Part shown: in pieces, positions 36,079 through 44,658 of the stretch
Layout of the letters: the number at the start of each line of letters is the position of its first letter
Position numbering within the stretch: the first letter of the stretch is position 1
NCBI GenBank assembly: GCA_965250275.1
Contig: OZ252297.1
Span: 558,001 to 622,000 of the forward strand
DNA from: G965250275 sp965250275
GTDB lineage: Bacteria > Pseudomonadota > Alphaproteobacteria > Rhodobacterales > Rhodobacteraceae
DNA: 64,000 nt
Direction: 5' to 3'
Translations under genes and position numbers: made by a program
The notes under the pieces: model-generated
What the model saw: the letters and a program-made list of their open reading frames with translations, nothing else
Database searches by the model: none
Told to the model about the DNA's origin: nothing

Positions 36079-36642
36079 TCAAGATACCGCCCCTGCGGCT
36101 GTCACCAAAGCATGGTGCAACGCGCGCGCGGTAGAACGCTGCCCAAGTATGCCGTAGCTCTGCTCGGCTTCGCGGCAAATGACCAGGCAAGATAGGTGCT
36201 CCAACAATACGCGGGCTGCACTCTGTGAGGCCATGCCGGGCAGGTCGGTGGACGCCAGCCTTTCCAGCACAGGGGCACAGACGCCGTTCAGGTCGAAACG
36301 ACACCAGCCATCAGTTTGTTCAGTGACAGAGGCTAGCCCGCTCAAGCTCTCGGCCAACTGATCGGACAAGTGTTCACGCTCTGCGATATCCGCTGAAATC
36401 AGCCATTGATCTGGTGCGAGCCAAGTGGCCTCAAAAACAGACGTGTTGGCATGGCCATTCGCCTCGGGAAGGGACAGGCCAAGGAAGGCCTCGGCTTGGG
36501 CGCGTGCTTTGTCTTGGTTTACGTTTCTGAGTGACAGTGAGGCAAGCGCTCGGCCGGTGACCTCGGTTACGGTTACCGCGGTGAACTGATCCACACGCGG
36601 TTCCGTGCCCCACAAGGGTGTCGTTTGCAGGAGATCATGCAC
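36079..36642 (-). CDS. soxG: Sarcosine oxidase gamma subunit
   Basis: A 187-residue SoxG-type subunit of heterotetrameric sarcosine oxidase. Family marks include FEATWLAPDQWLI and RFDLNGVCAPVLERL, which pack against the folate-binding part of SoxA. The GTG at 36642 follows GAGGGAGG and overlaps the soxA stop by 8 bases; an ATG at 36666 is an alternative. Last gene of soxBDAG. Confidence 0.85.
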   Translation of the reverse strand: MHDLLQTTPLWGTEPRVDQFTAVTVTEVTGRALASLSLRNVNQDKARAQAEAFLGLSLPEANGHANTSVFEATWLAPDQWLISADIAEREHLSDQLAESLSGLASVTEQTDGWCRFDLNGVCAPVLERLASTDLPGMASQSAARVLLEHLSCLVICREAEQSYGILGQRSTARALHHALVTAAGAVS

Positions 36643-39592
36643 GCAGCCGTCCTCCCTCGGGATCATAGAAGTGGCTTGAAACCACCTCGGCCTTCACATC
36701 GGTACCCCGCACGGGGTCAACGACCCGAACGACCTCTCCCATACGTCTATCGCCGCCTTTGAGGTACGCCAGCGCGATGGAATGGCCGAGATGAGGCGAC
36801 TGACACGCCGATGTGACATGGCCCTGTTCGCTGTCAATGTGGACGGGTGCCAATTCGCCGATCAGTTGCGAGCCAGCGGTCAGCTCTTGGCTGGCATCCA
36901 CCGGCCGCAACCCGACAAGGCGCCGCCCGTCTGGGTCGGTCATCCCTTCGCGTTGGTCAAGGACGTTCCCGACGCTGTCTTTTTTGCGTGACACCATACC
37001 TCCCATGCCCAGCATGAGGGCGGTTGTGCTGCCGTCCAGTTCGCGCCCTGTCACATGGCCTTTCTCGGTTCGAAGAATGTCAAGCGCCTCTACCCCATAA
37101 GGGGCAAGGCCGAGATCTTCTCCCACCTCCAAAAGTCGCCGCCAGAGAGCATCTCCGTAGCGCATGGGCACAGCCAATTCGTAGGCCAGCTCACCCGAGA
37201 AAGAAATCCGGAACAGTCGGGCCCGTAGTCCACCGCAAACGGTCACTTTTCCGCAAGCCATGAATGGGAACGCTTTATTGGAGATGTCGAAGCTTGGGTC
37301 TACCACGCGGCGCAGCAGATCGCGGGACTTTGGGCCGGCGACGGCAAACTGCGCCCAGACTTCGGTGGTCGAGATCAATTGCACATCCAAATCTGGCCAG
37401 AGGCACTGCCGGGCAAATTCCATGTTGCGGAGCACCGCTCCTGCATTGGCCGTCGTGGTGGTGACAACGAAATGATCTTCGGCCAGACGTGCGGCAGTGC
37501 CGTCGTCATAGCAAACCCCATCTTCCCTTAGCATAATGCCATAGCGGACCTTGCCGACGGGCAATTTGGCAAATCCATTCGCATAGATCCGGTTCAGGAA
37601 GTCTGCGGCGTCGTCCCCCTGAACATCGATCTTGCCCAATGTCGTGACGTCACAGATGCCCACATTGGCCCGCACATTTCGCGCCTCGCGCTCAACCGAC
37701 TGGCGCCAATCAGTCTCCCCCTCCTTGGGGAACCACCGCGCGCGCATCCAATCGCCAGCGATGTCAAAGGGGGCTCCGTTTTCCTTCGCCCATTTGTCCG
37801 TGGGGGTCTCGCGAGTTGGGTGAAAATGCTCGCCGACCGTTCGCCCACCGATCGCACCCAGCGTCACAGGGGTGTAAGGCGGCCGAAAGATCGTCGTGCC
37901 TGTATCGGGAATCGACTTCCCCGTGAGTTCTGCCATGACGGCGAGCGCATTCACGTTTGAAGTCTTGCCCTGGTCGGTCGCCATGCCGAGGGTCGTGTAG
38001 CGTTTGAGATGCTCGACTGAACGGTAGTTTTCCTGATGGGCCAGCTTCACATCCTTGACAGTAACATCGTTCTGTAAGTCGAGCCAGGCGCGTCCCTTTG
38101 GCCATTCGACGTGGTAGAGCGGCGAGATGGCATAACCGTTCTGTGCGGCCTCGGGAAGGTCCACAGCGCCCGTTGAGTGACCGAGATCTTGGGCGGCGGT
38201 TCTGGCGCTTTCCATGCCGCTCTGCAAGGCCTCAGCGGTGGAAAAGAGCCCCTTGGCAGCGCCCGCTTCCGACATGCCGTTGGGCAGGTTTTGGCCGGGC
38301 ACAAACGCGGCGATGTCTGGATTCCAAACCGGCCGCCCACTCTGATGGCAGGTCAAGTGAACGTTTGGGTTCCATCCGCCGGAAACACCAAGCGCCCCGC
38401 AGTCCAGATTTTCCAACTGCCCGTCTGACTTGCGGATCGTGATGCGCTTTAGACCACGCCGTCCGGACGTGCCAACAACCTGAGCGCCGGGGATCACCGG
38501 CACCTGGCTAGTCAGAGACACATCCGTACGCACATCAACAATGGCCGCAATATCGACGCCTTTTGACAAAAGATCGGCAGCCGTGCGGTGTCCGTCATCA
38601 TTGTTGGTAAAGATCGCGACGCTCTGCGCAGGTGTCACGGCCCAGCGATTTGCGTAGGCCCTGATCGCGCTGGCGAGCATCACGCCGGGACGGTCGTTGT
38701 TGGGGAAGGCAATGGGGCGCTCAATGGCGCCGGCACAGTGCACCGCGCGTTTGGTGTAGACCCGCCAGAACGTCTGGCGCGGCTTTCCCCGTACGGGCGT
38801 GTGTACATGGTCCTGCACCCGTTCGGCCATACCATAGACGCCGTGGTCGAATGCCCCAATCACTGTTGAGCGCGGCATCACGCGGACATTGTCCATCGCT
38901 TCAAGTACAGCAACAGTTTCCCTGACCCAGGTTTGAGCGGGCATCCCGCCGACTTCTTCGCGCTCGGCATTGAGCCGCCCGCCGAGCTGGCAATCTTCGT
39001 CAGCGAGGACAACCCGTGCGCCTGAACGGCCAGCGGTCAATGCCGCCATCAAACCCGCAGGACCCGCACCTATGACAAGTATATCGCAATGCAGGTAGCC
39101 TCGATCATATTCATCGGGGTCGTCTTCTCCCGACAAGTGGCCCAACCCCGCCGCCGCCCGAATGATCGGCTCATAGACCTTTTCCCAGAAGGGCGCGGGC
39201 CACATGAATGTCTTGTAGTAGAACCCTGCTGACAGAAGTTCCGAAAACACATCGTTCAATGCTAAGACATCGAAGCGCAAACTGCCTTTGAAGTTCTGTG
39301 ACCGTGCTTCCAAACCATCAAAGAGTTCGATCATAGTCGCTCTGGTGTTGGGTTCTAACCGCGCGCCGCTGCGGAGCTCCACCAAAGCGTTTGGCTCCTC
39401 AGACCCCGCGGAAAAAATACCGCGCGGGCGATGGTACTTGAACGACCGGCCCAGGAATTGGACACCGTTGGCCATGAGCGCCGAAGCGAGCGTATCGCCC
39501 GCGAACCCCTGATAGGGGCGTCCATCAAAAGTAAAGTTCACCGAATTTGAGCGGTCGATGAGACCCCCCGGCAGGCGATTGGGTTGCGTCAT
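36635..39592 (-). CDS. soxA: Sarcosine oxidase alpha subunit
   Basis: A 985-residue subunit. The N-terminal region (about 15-100) carries VNFTFDGRPYQGFAGDTLASA. A dinucleotide-binding fold follows (DILVIGAGPAGLMAALTAGRSGARVV, about 170-195). The C-terminal third (from about 600) is a GcvT-like tetrahydrofolate domain (GICDVTTLGKIDVQGDDAADFLNRI). In this complex the enzyme oxidises sarcosine and passes the methyl group to tetrahydrofolate, making 5,10-methylene-THF, glycine and H2O2. Length is normal for the family. Overlaps soxD by 4 bases. The exact N-methyl substrate is inferred. Confidence 0.92.
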   Translation of the reverse strand: MTQPNRLPGGLIDRSNSVNFTFDGRPYQGFAGDTLASALMANGVQFLGRSFKYHRPRGIFSAGSEEPNALVELRSGARLEPNTRATMIELFDGLEARSQNFKGSLRFDVLALNDVFSELLSAGFYYKTFMWPAPFWEKVYEPIIRAAAGLGHLSGEDDPDEYDRGYLHCDILVIGAGPAGLMAALTAGRSGARVVLADEDCQLGGRLNAEREEVGGMPAQTWVRETVAVLEAMDNVRVMPRSTVIGAFDHGVYGMAERVQDHVHTPVRGKPRQTFWRVYTKRAVHCAGAIERPIAFPNNDRPGVMLASAIRAYANRWAVTPAQSVAIFTNNDDGHRTAADLLSKGVDIAAIVDVRTDVSLTSQVPVIPGAQVVGTSGRRGLKRITIRKSDGQLENLDCGALGVSGGWNPNVHLTCHQSGRPVWNPDIAAFVPGQNLPNGMSEAGAAKGLFSTAEALQSGMESARTAAQDLGHSTGAVDLPEAAQNGYAISPLYHVEWPKGRAWLDLQNDVTVKDVKLAHQENYRSVEHLKRYTTLGMATDQGKTSNVNALAVMAELTGKSIPDTGTTIFRPPYTPVTLGAIGGRTVGEHFHPTRETPTDKWAKENGAPFDIAGDWMRARWFPKEGETDWRQSVEREARNVRANVGICDVTTLGKIDVQGDDAADFLNRIYANGFAKLPVGKVRYGIMLREDGVCYDDGTAARLAEDHFVVTTTTANAGAVLRNMEFARQCLWPDLDVQLISTTEVWAQFAVAGPKSRDLLRRVVDPSFDISNKAFPFMACGKVTVCGGLRARLFRISFSGELAYELAVPMRYGDALWRRLLEVGEDLGLAPYGVEALDILRTEKGHVTGRELDGSTTALMLGMGGMVSRKKDSVGNVLDQREGMTDPDGRRLVGLRPVDASQELTAGSQLIGELAPVHIDSEQGHVTSACQSPHLGHSIALAYLKGGDRRMGEVVRVVDPVRGTDVKAEVVSSHFYDPEGGRLRA

Positions 39593-39876
39593 CGACTGCG
39601 ACCTCGATTGCGGGCAACATCGCTGGCCAGTTCTACCCGAGTGATTTCGTGCGTAACGGTGTTGCGCGTCACAACCAGCCAGGACCGGTCGCCATGTTCA
39701 TGGAACCAAAGCTCGCGATGTTCACCTGCGGGATCGTCGCGCAAGTAGACATATTCGAAGAAACGCTCTTCCGCGTCTTTTGCCAAAGCGTCGGGCCGGT
39801 CGATAAGGCACGCATCGCCTAGATAGGTGAACTCCTGTGCGTCCCGCGGTCCGCAAATCGGGTGGTTGATGATCAC
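39589..39876 (-). CDS. soxD: Sarcosine oxidase delta subunit
   Basis: A 95-residue zinc-binding subunit. Typical SoxD proteins begin with CPxCG, two of the four zinc ligands. Here the N-terminus reads NHPICGPRDAQEF, so the first ligand Cys is replaced by His, while the second Cys and the distal His pair (HRELWFHEHG) remain. The GCR usual after the His region is GDR. Zinc could still bind with C1H3 ligation. The GTG start is preceded by GGGAG. Confidence 0.85.
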   Translation of the reverse strand: MIINHPICGPRDAQEFTYLGDACLIDRPDALAKDAEERFFEYVYLRDDPAGEHRELWFHEHGDRSWLVVTRNTVTHEITRVELASDVARNRGRSR

Positions 39877-39888
39877 TGGTCGCGCTCC

Positions 39889-41136
39889 CTATTGCAGATT
39901 GGGGGTGGGACCTTGTCCCTTTTCGTCCAAAAGATACCCGGTTCGGAATCGGTCCAGCCGGTAGGGTTTGGCGAGATCATGGGATTGGCCGGTGCTCAGC
40001 AAATGCGCAAAACACTCACCCGCGGCAGGCGTCGCCTTGAAGCCGCCGTAGCACCAACCGCCGTTAAGATAGAGACCTTCGATATCGGTCTTGTCGATGA
40101 TCGCATGGCCATCCATGGTCATGTCGTTCAACCCACCCCAACTTCTCAGCAGACGCGCACGCGATAGCATTGGGAAGAGGGTAACGGCCGATTCAATCAC
40201 GGATTGGAAGACTGGCAGATTGCCACGCTGAGCATAGGAATTGTACCGGTCAAGATCTCCACCAAAGACAAGCCCGCCCTTGTCGGATTGCGACATGTAG
40301 AAATGACCCGCTCCGTAATTGATTTGCCCGGAGATGATCGGCTTGAGCCCTTCGCTGACGAAGGCCTGAAGAACATGGCTCTCTATAGGTGTTCGAATGC
40401 CCGCCATGTCCATCACTCGGCTTGTACTGCCAGCAACCGACACGCCGACTTTCTTTGCGCCGATAAAGCCCCGGCTTGTCTCAATGCCCAGGACTTTGCC
40501 CTGTTCGATTTGAAATCCGGTGACTTCACAGTTCTGAAGGATGTCGACCCCACGCATATCCGCTGAGCGGGCAAAGCCCCAAACCACGGCGTCGTGTCGC
40601 GCTGTTCCACCGCGCCGATGCAGATAGGCGCCAGTGATCGGAAAACGTCCTTTAAAGCTTATCCCCGGATACATCCGGGCCAGTTCTTGTTGCCCGACGA
40701 TCTCGCCATCGGTGCCCTGCATACGCATGATGTTGGTTCTGCGGTAATGCGCGTCGCGTTCGGCATCCGTATGATGGAGGAACAAGAGCCCGCGCTGCGA
40801 ATGCATTACATTGAAGTTGAGTTCGCGCTCCAGCGTCTCCCACAAACCGACGCTGTAATCGTAGAACTTGGTGTTGGGCGGCAACGTATAGTCGCCGCGC
40901 ACGTTGGTGGTATTGCGTCCGACGTTACCGGACCCAATCCAACCCTTTTCAACGACAGCTACGCTTTGTTCGCGGTACTTTGTGGCCAGATAGTGCGCTG
41001 TGGCCAATCCATGGCCACCACCGCCAACCACGACTATGTCGTACTGCGCCTTAGGCTCGGGGTCTCGCCATGCCGGCTTCCACCCCTTTTGACCAGTCAA
41101 GGCTTGCTTGATGATCTGAAAGCCCGAGTAGCGCAT
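39889..41136 (-). CDS. soxB: Sarcosine oxidase beta subunit
   Basis: A 415-residue FAD-dependent amine oxidase subunit of DAO fold: GxGxxG motif IVVVGGGGHGLATAHYLA (about 32-50), VVEKGWIGSG, and HRRGGTARHDAVVWGFAR with the histidine that carries covalent FMN. First gene of soxBDAG, 12 bases before soxD. A LacI-type operator lies 82 bases upstream. Confidence 0.92.
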   Translation of the reverse strand: MRYSGFQIIKQALTGQKGWKPAWRDPEPKAQYDIVVVGGGGHGLATAHYLATKYREQSVAVVEKGWIGSGNVGRNTTNVRGDYTLPPNTKFYDYSVGLWETLERELNFNVMHSQRGLLFLHHTDAERDAHYRRTNIMRMQGTDGEIVGQQELARMYPGISFKGRFPITGAYLHRRGGTARHDAVVWGFARSADMRGVDILQNCEVTGFQIEQGKVLGIETSRGFIGAKKVGVSVAGSTSRVMDMAGIRTPIESHVLQAFVSEGLKPIISGQINYGAGHFYMSQSDKGGLVFGGDLDRYNSYAQRGNLPVFQSVIESAVTLFPMLSRARLLRSWGGLNDMTMDGHAIIDKTDIEGLYLNGGWCYGGFKATPAAGECFAHLLSTGQSHDLAKPYRLDRFRTGYLLDEKGQGPTPNLQ

Positions 41137-41217
41137 TGTGCCTCATTTTGTCGGAAGGAACGCCCTTCGAACTTCGCGTCAAAGATCACCCAAAAGGCCG
41201 GGTCACACCCTACTTTA

Positions 41218-41231
41218 GTTAATCGATTAAC
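41218..41231. promoter_or_regulatory. LacI-type operator upstream of soxB
   Basis: GTTAATCGATTAAC, a perfect 14-bp palindrome with the central CG typical of LacI-family operators. An identical copy lies at 44530. It sits between soxB (minus) and a 30-codon ORF (plus), so it could control both. Confidence 0.75.
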
Positions 41232-41374
41232 GCTCTTATTGTCAAGGCGATCGAAGCTATTCCCGGCATGCAGAAAACGCAAGCCAGACATGCTAACTTT
41301 GGTCTTCCTTTGACGCCGGATTGGAACTACGTGGGCATCAGAACAAAACCCCGCAAACCTCAGGAGACCAAGTC

Positions 41375-41467
41375 ATGAACGATCTCATTCACGCCGCCAA
41401 GTACTCGGTATTCGTGCTGCTCGGCACCGTGGGCGTCGGAATTCTGACAGCCAGCCTTTACCTTTAA
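41375..41467 (+). CDS. 30-residue single-helix membrane peptide
   Basis: ATG at 41375 follows CAGGAGACCAAGTC, a strong ribosome binding site. The product MNDLIHAAKYSVFVLLGTVG continues as a hydrophobic helix and ends SLYL. It is followed 21 bases later by a rho-independent terminator, and preceded by the LacI-type operator. The combination of Shine-Dalgarno, helix and terminator argues that it is expressed. Function unknown; it may accompany the TRAP permease. Confidence 0.6.
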   Translation: MNDLIHAAKYSVFVLLGTVGVGILTASLYL

Positions 41468-41488
41468 TGGCACCATGAATTCGCATTG

Positions 41489-41520
41489 ACTGCCGGCAAT
41501 GAGATTTGCCGGCAGTTTCT
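41489..41520 (+). terminator. Rho-independent terminator
   Basis: ACTGCCGGCAA and TTGCCGGCAGT form a perfect 11-bp stem around loop TGAGAT, followed by TTCT. It lies between the 30-codon ORF (plus) and the 3' end of dctM (minus). Confidence 0.75.
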
Positions 41521-42808
41521 ACCCGAGCAGCAAGTTCGGGAGCCACAACGCAAACGATGGAATGAAGGTGACGAGCGCGAGCGTCGGGAGCCACGCAAAG
41601 AAGATGAAAATCAATGTCGGCCCCAGCATCTTGTTCACCGGAACCTGAGTCACGCGCGCTCCGAGATAAAGCAAAGGTGCAGTTGGTGGCGTAATGTTCG
41701 CCATACCTAGGTTCACACCAATCACAGCTGCGAAGTGGACAGGGTCCATTCCAACGCTTTGTACGATGGGCAAAAGCAGTGGTGCCGACAACAGCATGCC
41801 ACTGATGTCATCCATTAGCATGCCGATCAGGATCATTGTCAGGTTGACCATCAACAGCACGACGATGGGACTTTCGGAAATGGAGAAGATGAGTGACTGC
41901 GCCAGAGTTGGTATGTCTTCAAATATTAGGAACCGGCTCACGATCAGAACCATGGTCGCCATGACCATCACGACACCAATCGTGACGGCAGACGTGTGCA
42001 GACACTCTTTGAATGTTTCCCAGGTGAGACCGCGATAGACCCAAAATCCAATCGGAATGGCATAGACGACGGCAACCCCGGCAGCCTCGGTTGGTGTCAT
42101 GATGCCACCATAGATCCCCCCCAAGATGATCACAGGCATCAAGAGCGCTGGTACAGCCTTGAAGGATCTGGTCGCAAATTCGCGTGGAAAATTCTCAATC
42201 TCGCCCACGAGCTTGAGATCATGGTTCTTGCGCAACATCAAGAAGTTCACAATGCAGAGAAGAATGATCAGGATTAGGCCTGGAATGACTGTCGACAGGA
42301 AACACCGCAGCACGGACTGCTGTGTGACCCAGGCGTACAGGATCATTGTCGAGGATGGCGGAATGAGTAGCCCCAATGGACACGCTGCCACCAAAAGCGC
42401 CGCAGACATACCTTCGGGATAATTTGCACGGCGCAGATTCGGCATCATGATACCGCCGATACAGGTCAATGTCGCCGCCGCTGACCCTGAGATGGACCCA
42501 AAGACGCCGCTCGCAAAGATCGATGCCGCGGTCAACCCTCCACGCACGTTTCCAATGATCAATTCGGCAAAGGACACGAGTGGTTGCGCAATTCTCCCGC
42601 GCTCCATGATCGTGCCGGCGAGAATGAAGAGAGGGATGGCTAGGATCACAACGGTGTTCACTTTCCAATGCCCAGTGGGCAGGAAAGCCAAAGTGTCGTG
42701 TCCGCCCAGAACCCCGATTAGGATAAGGACGCCGCCGAATGCCAGCGGTACGCTGACCCCCAGAACCAGCAACGCACACAATAGAATGAGGCTTAGCAAA
42801 ATGAGCAT
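41519..42808 (-). CDS. dctM: TRAP transporter large permease subunit (DctM type)
   Basis: A 429-residue inner-membrane protein with about 12 helices. The motifs PLFILAGTIMERGRIAQPLVSF, GSISGSAAATLTCIGGIMMP and GLLIPPSSTMILYAW are DctM/SiaM family marks. It forms the sodium-driven transport channel with DctQ and takes solute from DctP. Confidence 0.9.
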   Translation of the reverse strand: MLILLSLILLCALLVLGVSVPLAFGGVLILIGVLGGHDTLAFLPTGHWKVNTVVILAIPLFILAGTIMERGRIAQPLVSFAELIIGNVRGGLTAASIFASGVFGSISGSAAATLTCIGGIMMPNLRRANYPEGMSAALLVAACPLGLLIPPSSTMILYAWVTQQSVLRCFLSTVIPGLILIILLCIVNFLMLRKNHDLKLVGEIENFPREFATRSFKAVPALLMPVIILGGIYGGIMTPTEAAGVAVVYAIPIGFWVYRGLTWETFKECLHTSAVTIGVVMVMATMVLIVSRFLIFEDIPTLAQSLIFSISESPIVVLLMVNLTMILIGMLMDDISGMLLSAPLLLPIVQSVGMDPVHFAAVIGVNLGMANITPPTAPLLYLGARVTQVPVNKMLGPTLIFIFFAWLPTLALVTFIPSFALWLPNLLLG

Positions 42809-42847
42809 AACGAGCTTTCTTCGCGAAGTTGGACCGAACGGCAGGTT

Positions 42848-43408
42848 TTAGGTGATTTCGGGCGGATTCTCAGATTCGGGAGGATCGACGATCTTTTGCG
42901 TCTTGATCTCGATGTAGATGAACAAGGCGGTGTAGAGCGCCATGTATCCAAACCCGACAAACATCGCCGCGCGAGGAATGACGAAGGGAATTCGAAGTGC
43001 GTTCGTGACCTGCAGGAAGGGATAAAAGCTTAGCTCATCCAAAACCATGAGCACTGACCAGTAGACCAGTACACATAGTATGACGAATTCGACCACGTGA
43101 ACGGCGATTGATCGGTAAAGCAACAATCGGGGGCTCTTGATCACATGGCTCAACAAATCTGCATTGATGTGAACTTTCTCAAAGGTCCCCACCGCACTGG
43201 CCAGAAAGTAAAGCCAAAAACAGATGATTAGGAGCCACTCTTCGTAAGCGAAGAGATCGCCTTCGAACACGTATCTGACCACGACCACAGCAAAAAATGT
43301 GAGCCCCATGATCAAGGTGAAGACTGCGATCAGGACCGACTTGATCCTAAGCGACCATTTGACGAAGCCGCGCAAAGACGGGGGAATGTGAGAAAGGTCA
43401 TAGGTCAT
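42848..43408 (-). CDS. dctQ: TRAP transporter small permease subunit (DctQ type)
   Basis: A 186-residue protein with four membrane helices. VVVRYVFEGDLFAYEEWLLIICFWLYFLASAVGTFEKVHINADLL is the DctQ signature region (split here for reading: VRYVF, EEWLL, HINADLL). The ATG at 43408 was chosen because upstream frame sequence has no DctQ similarity and overlaps the intergenic hairpin. It lies 39 bases before dctM. Confidence 0.87.
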   Translation of the reverse strand: MTYDLSHIPPSLRGFVKWSLRIKSVLIAVFTLIMGLTFFAVVVVRYVFEGDLFAYEEWLLIICFWLYFLASAVGTFEKVHINADLLSHVIKSPRLLLYRSIAVHVVEFVILCVLVYWSVLMVLDELSFYPFLQVTNALRIPFVIPRAAMFVGFGYMALYTALFIYIEIKTQKIVDPPESENPPEIT

Positions 43409-43427
43409 GAGAGCCTGCCAAAAATGG

Positions 43428-43454
43428 CTACGGGCACCGTTGGGGTGCCCGTAG
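43428..43454 (-). terminator. Hairpin between dctP and dctQM
   Basis: On the minus strand, CTACGGGCACC and GGTGCCCGTAG form an 11-bp perfect stem around a 5-base loop, followed by CCATTTTTGG with five T residues. It sits right after dctP and before dctQ. It may act as a partial terminator or mRNA 3' stabiliser that sets the excess of binding protein over permease. Confidence 0.7.
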
Positions 43455-43463
43455 GAGTTGCGC

Positions 43464-44459
43464 TCATTGCAAGCGTTGTAGATTTTCTGCGCCCACCAGC
43501 GTTTCCGCTTGCGGCCACACCTTTTCTCGGACCGCGGCAGCGATGGCTTCGCGCTGCTCATCACTCAATTCCAACACCGAGTAGCCGGCCTCGGTCAGCT
43601 TCGCTGCAAACTCCGCTTCTTGTGAAAGAGCGTGTTCAGCAAAGTCCGTTGCCGCATTCTTGAATGCCGATGTGATGACTGCTTTTTGTTCGTCGTTGAG
43701 TTTTTTCCAGGTCCGGCCGCTAGCGTAGTAAGCCGTCACTTCCACAACCGCGTTGTAGGGAATGAAGTACTTGCCGACATCGCTCTGTGCAAAGGTGGTG
43801 TAGGCCGTTTGTGCCGTGCAGCAGATGGCGCCGTCCACTGCGCCCGACTGCAAGGCGGCAAACACCTCGCCCCAGTTCATGGTCGTCGCCCGGAAGCCGA
43901 TTGTTTCGACGGTGGATTTGGCAAGCTGTGACCCCCAAACCCGGATGTTGATGCCCTTGTCACCGATTGCGGCGTAGTCTTCGGGCTCTTCATTGGCAAC
44001 AACGCCGATGAATCCTTCGGGTACGGTGCTGAAGAGTTCCAGGCCAAGTCCCGTGAAGGCTTCGTTGAGGATCTGGTTAAAGGCAGAGTCCTGATCGAGA
44101 TAGACTGTTTCAATATCCGCGTTTGTTGCAGCCAGATAGGGCAGCGAGATGACCTCAATCTGACTGGCCCGGTTCGGGTACAGATAGGAATGAACCAAGT
44201 CGATATTGCCGCGCAGCGCGTCGTCCAGCAGCTCCTCGCCCGACCCCAATTGACCCGCCGGAAAGAGCTGTATCGTCAACCCGACATCGGCCGCCTCGAT
44301 CTCGGTCTTGATCTGCTCCATCACTGTGTTGCCGTAGTGGTTGACCGGGTGGACCCCGGCAAACTTGAGCGTCATGTCCTCTGCCATAACGTTTCCAGCG
44401 ATCAGCATCGCACCGGTCCCTGCAAAGATCGACTTTGCAAGATGTGTCGTGATCTTCAT
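43464..44459 (-). CDS. dctP: TRAP transporter substrate-binding protein (DctP type)
   Basis: A 331-residue periplasmic protein with a signal peptide (cleavage after NVMAE, about residue 26). LKFAGVHPVNHYGNTVMEQIKTEIE and INIRVWGSQLAKSTVETIGFRA contain the DctP-family elements, the Arg in NIRVW being the conserved carboxylate ligand. The ligand is therefore a carboxylated compound; with soxBDAG in the same regulon, a methylated amino acid such as sarcosine or a betaine derivative is plausible. Confidence 0.9.
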   Translation of the reverse strand: MKITTHLAKSIFAGTGAMLIAGNVMAEDMTLKFAGVHPVNHYGNTVMEQIKTEIEAADVGLTIQLFPAGQLGSGEELLDDALRGNIDLVHSYLYPNRASQIEVISLPYLAATNADIETVYLDQDSAFNQILNEAFTGLGLELFSTVPEGFIGVVANEEPEDYAAIGDKGINIRVWGSQLAKSTVETIGFRATTMNWGEVFAALQSGAVDGAICCTAQTAYTTFAQSDVGKYFIPYNAVVEVTAYYASGRTWKKLNDEQKAVITSAFKNAATDFAEHALSQEAEFAAKLTEAGYSVLELSDEQREAIAAAVREKVWPQAETLVGAENLQRLQ

Positions 44460-44529
44460 TTGTTTCTCCCGTTGATTATCTGGCGCGCAGCCGCGCGCCG
44501 ACTCTTGAAATCCAGATATTGGGAAGTAG

Positions 44530-44543
44530 GTTAATCGATTAAC
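44530..44543. promoter_or_regulatory. LacI-type operator, dctP-proximal
   Basis: GTTAATCGATTAAC, identical to the soxB-upstream site. It lies 71 bases upstream of dctP in the divergent dctPQM/lacI region, 28 bases (centre to centre) from a second site. Confidence 0.75.
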
Positions 44544-44557
44544 TCACAACAATCAAC

Positions 44558-44571
44558 GTTAATCCATTAAC
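44558..44571. promoter_or_regulatory. LacI-type operator, regulator-proximal variant
   Basis: GTTAATCCATTAAC differs from the palindrome by one central base. It lies 88 bases upstream of the LacI-family gene and probably serves autoregulation or cooperative binding with the 44530 site. Confidence 0.65.
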
Positions 44572-44658
44572 CTTTAACAGGGAAGGCTGTAGTCTGGACG
44601 TTGATCTCCGCCTTCTGAACAAGATAGAAACTACATAACCCTTTGGAAAATATGCCTT

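Noticed and set aside
40594..41313. 239-residue frame opposite soxB
   Set aside because: Shadow of soxB; it also runs across the operator.
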